Positions 6,595 through 7,187 of a stretch of DNA of 7,187 nt are shown here, piece by piece. Under the pieces are notes generated by a model. It had not been told where the DNA came from, made no database searches, and saw only the letters and a program-made list of their open reading frames with translations. How positions within the stretch are numbered: position 1 is the stretch's first letter; the number at the start of each line of letters is the position of its first letter. This DNA is from Pirellulaceae bacterium (GTDB lineage Bacteria; Planctomycetota; Planctomycetia; Pirellulales; Pirellulaceae), in NCBI GenBank assembly GCA_030744095.1, contig JASLRF010000287.1:1-7187 (forward strand), in the 5' to 3' direction. The translations under genes and the position numbers were made by a program.

Positions 6595-6682
6595 TGAAAG
6601 CCAGGTCGATCGAATCGGGTCTGCGTGTCGTGTATGCGCTGGTTCAACGACGTTGATAAGGGTCGGTGGGTACGATCGCGCG

Positions 6683-7187
6683 TCAACCCTTGATACCCGT
6701 CGTGGCGATCCCTTTGAGAAACGTCTGCTGCGCCAGCACGAACAGCACGACCATCGGCAACGTGAACAGGACCGCGGCAGCGAGCAGCAGATGCGTTTGA
6801 TCTGAATACGAACTGACGAATTGCTCCAAGCCGTAAGCCAGCGGAAACTTTTGTGGATCACTCAGGTAGAGCAAAGGGCCATTGAAGTCGTTCCAGGACG
6901 CAATGAACTGAAACAAGGCCACAGTGGCCAGCGCCGGTTTGCTGAGCGGAACGATGATTCTGGAGAAGATGCCCCATTCGCCAAGCCCGTCCAGCCGCGC
7001 CGCCTCGCTGAGCTCATTTGGAATCGTGAGAAAAAACTGGCGCAATAGAAAGATAAAAAAAGCGTCGCCCAAAAACGTTGGTACGATCAAAGCAGCCAGC
7101 GAATTGTACAAGCCCAGTTCACGCAGCAGCAGAAATCGCGGGATCATTGTCACATGCCAAGGTAGCAACATCGTGGCGATTAGAATG
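6683..7187 (-). CDS. Carbohydrate ABC transporter permease, MalG-type (partial, 5' end off window)
   Basis: The inner-membrane permease of a binding-protein-dependent sugar importer (CUT1 class). The frame is open to the right edge of the window: five codons (ILIAT) precede the first ATG at 7171, and MLLPWHVTMIPRFLLLRELG is an internal family segment, so the true start lies outside. The EAA loop that contacts the ATPase is clear: EAARLDG (residues 56-62 from that Met), nine residues, then IIVP (72-75). At least three hydrophobic segments follow or flank it, and the C-terminus FLKGIATTGIKG is typical of MalG/UgpE-like permeases. Partner permease, binding protein and ATPase are not in the window. 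The sugar cannot be told. It is unrelated in strand and function to the formate block. Confidence 0.93.
   Translation of the reverse strand, partial: ILIATMLLPWHVTMIPRFLLLRELGLYNSLAALIVPTFLGDAFFIFLLRQFFLTIPNELSEAARLDGLGEWGIFSRIIVPLSKPALATVALFQFIASWNDFNGPLLYLSDPQKFPLAYGLEQFVSSYSDQTHLLLAAAVLFTLPMVVLFVLAQQTFLKGIATTGIKG

Noticed and set aside
6595..6691. Bidirectional terminator between the membrane-protein gene and the permease
   Set aside because: The best pairing (AAGGGT at 6658-6663 with ACCCTT at 6686-6691) is only 6 bp with a 22-base loop, lacks a T-tract and intrudes into the permease coding end.

Overview
The window most likely comes from a planctomycete or a close relative. This is inferred, not proven, from three things: a small membrane protein opening with the FxLRTxL-type motif common in short planctomycete membrane proteins, a gene tail (about 5955-6119) that resembles the C-terminus of planctomycete haem-binding/cytochrome proteins, and a palindromic intergenic element. 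No rRNA, tRNA, CRISPR array, transposase or integrase is visible.

Minus strand, 37-4184, transcribed right to left: a compact formate operon. It reads uspA-type universal stress protein (3756-4184), FocA-type formate channel (2880-3734) and formate dehydrogenase alpha subunit (37-2868), with gaps of only 21 and 11 nt. The dehydrogenase appears as two open frames separated by one in-frame TGA at 1783-1785. That TGA lies exactly where the catalytic Cys/Sec of molybdenum/tungsten formate dehydrogenases sits, and is followed by a SECIS-like hairpin with a GGUCU apical loop at the same offset as in E. coli fdhF. I therefore annotate one 943-residue selenoprotein, not a broken gene. A further gene may begin at the left edge, position 23 on the minus strand.

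Middle, 4185-4968: a divergent intergenic region. It holds a candidate promoter for the formate operon, a decayed C-terminal piece of a P-type cation ATPase on the plus strand, a run of hairpins ending in a perfect 17-bp inverted repeat, and a weak candidate promoter for the plus-strand genes.

Plus strand, 4969-6594: a chain of three overlapping frames: a tandem-domain UspE-like stress protein, a short frame carrying the haem-protein tail, and a 160-residue membrane protein. The first junction is TGATG and the second is an 8-base ATG...TGA overlap, which suggests translational coupling.

Right end, 6683-7187, minus strand: the C-terminal part of a MalG-type sugar ABC transporter permease that runs off the window; it is convergent with the membrane-protein gene.

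Functionally, formate would enter or leave by the FocA channel and be oxidised by the selenoenzyme. The stress proteins on both sides and the cation-ATPase remnant suggest (inference) a low-oxygen or energy-stress locus.
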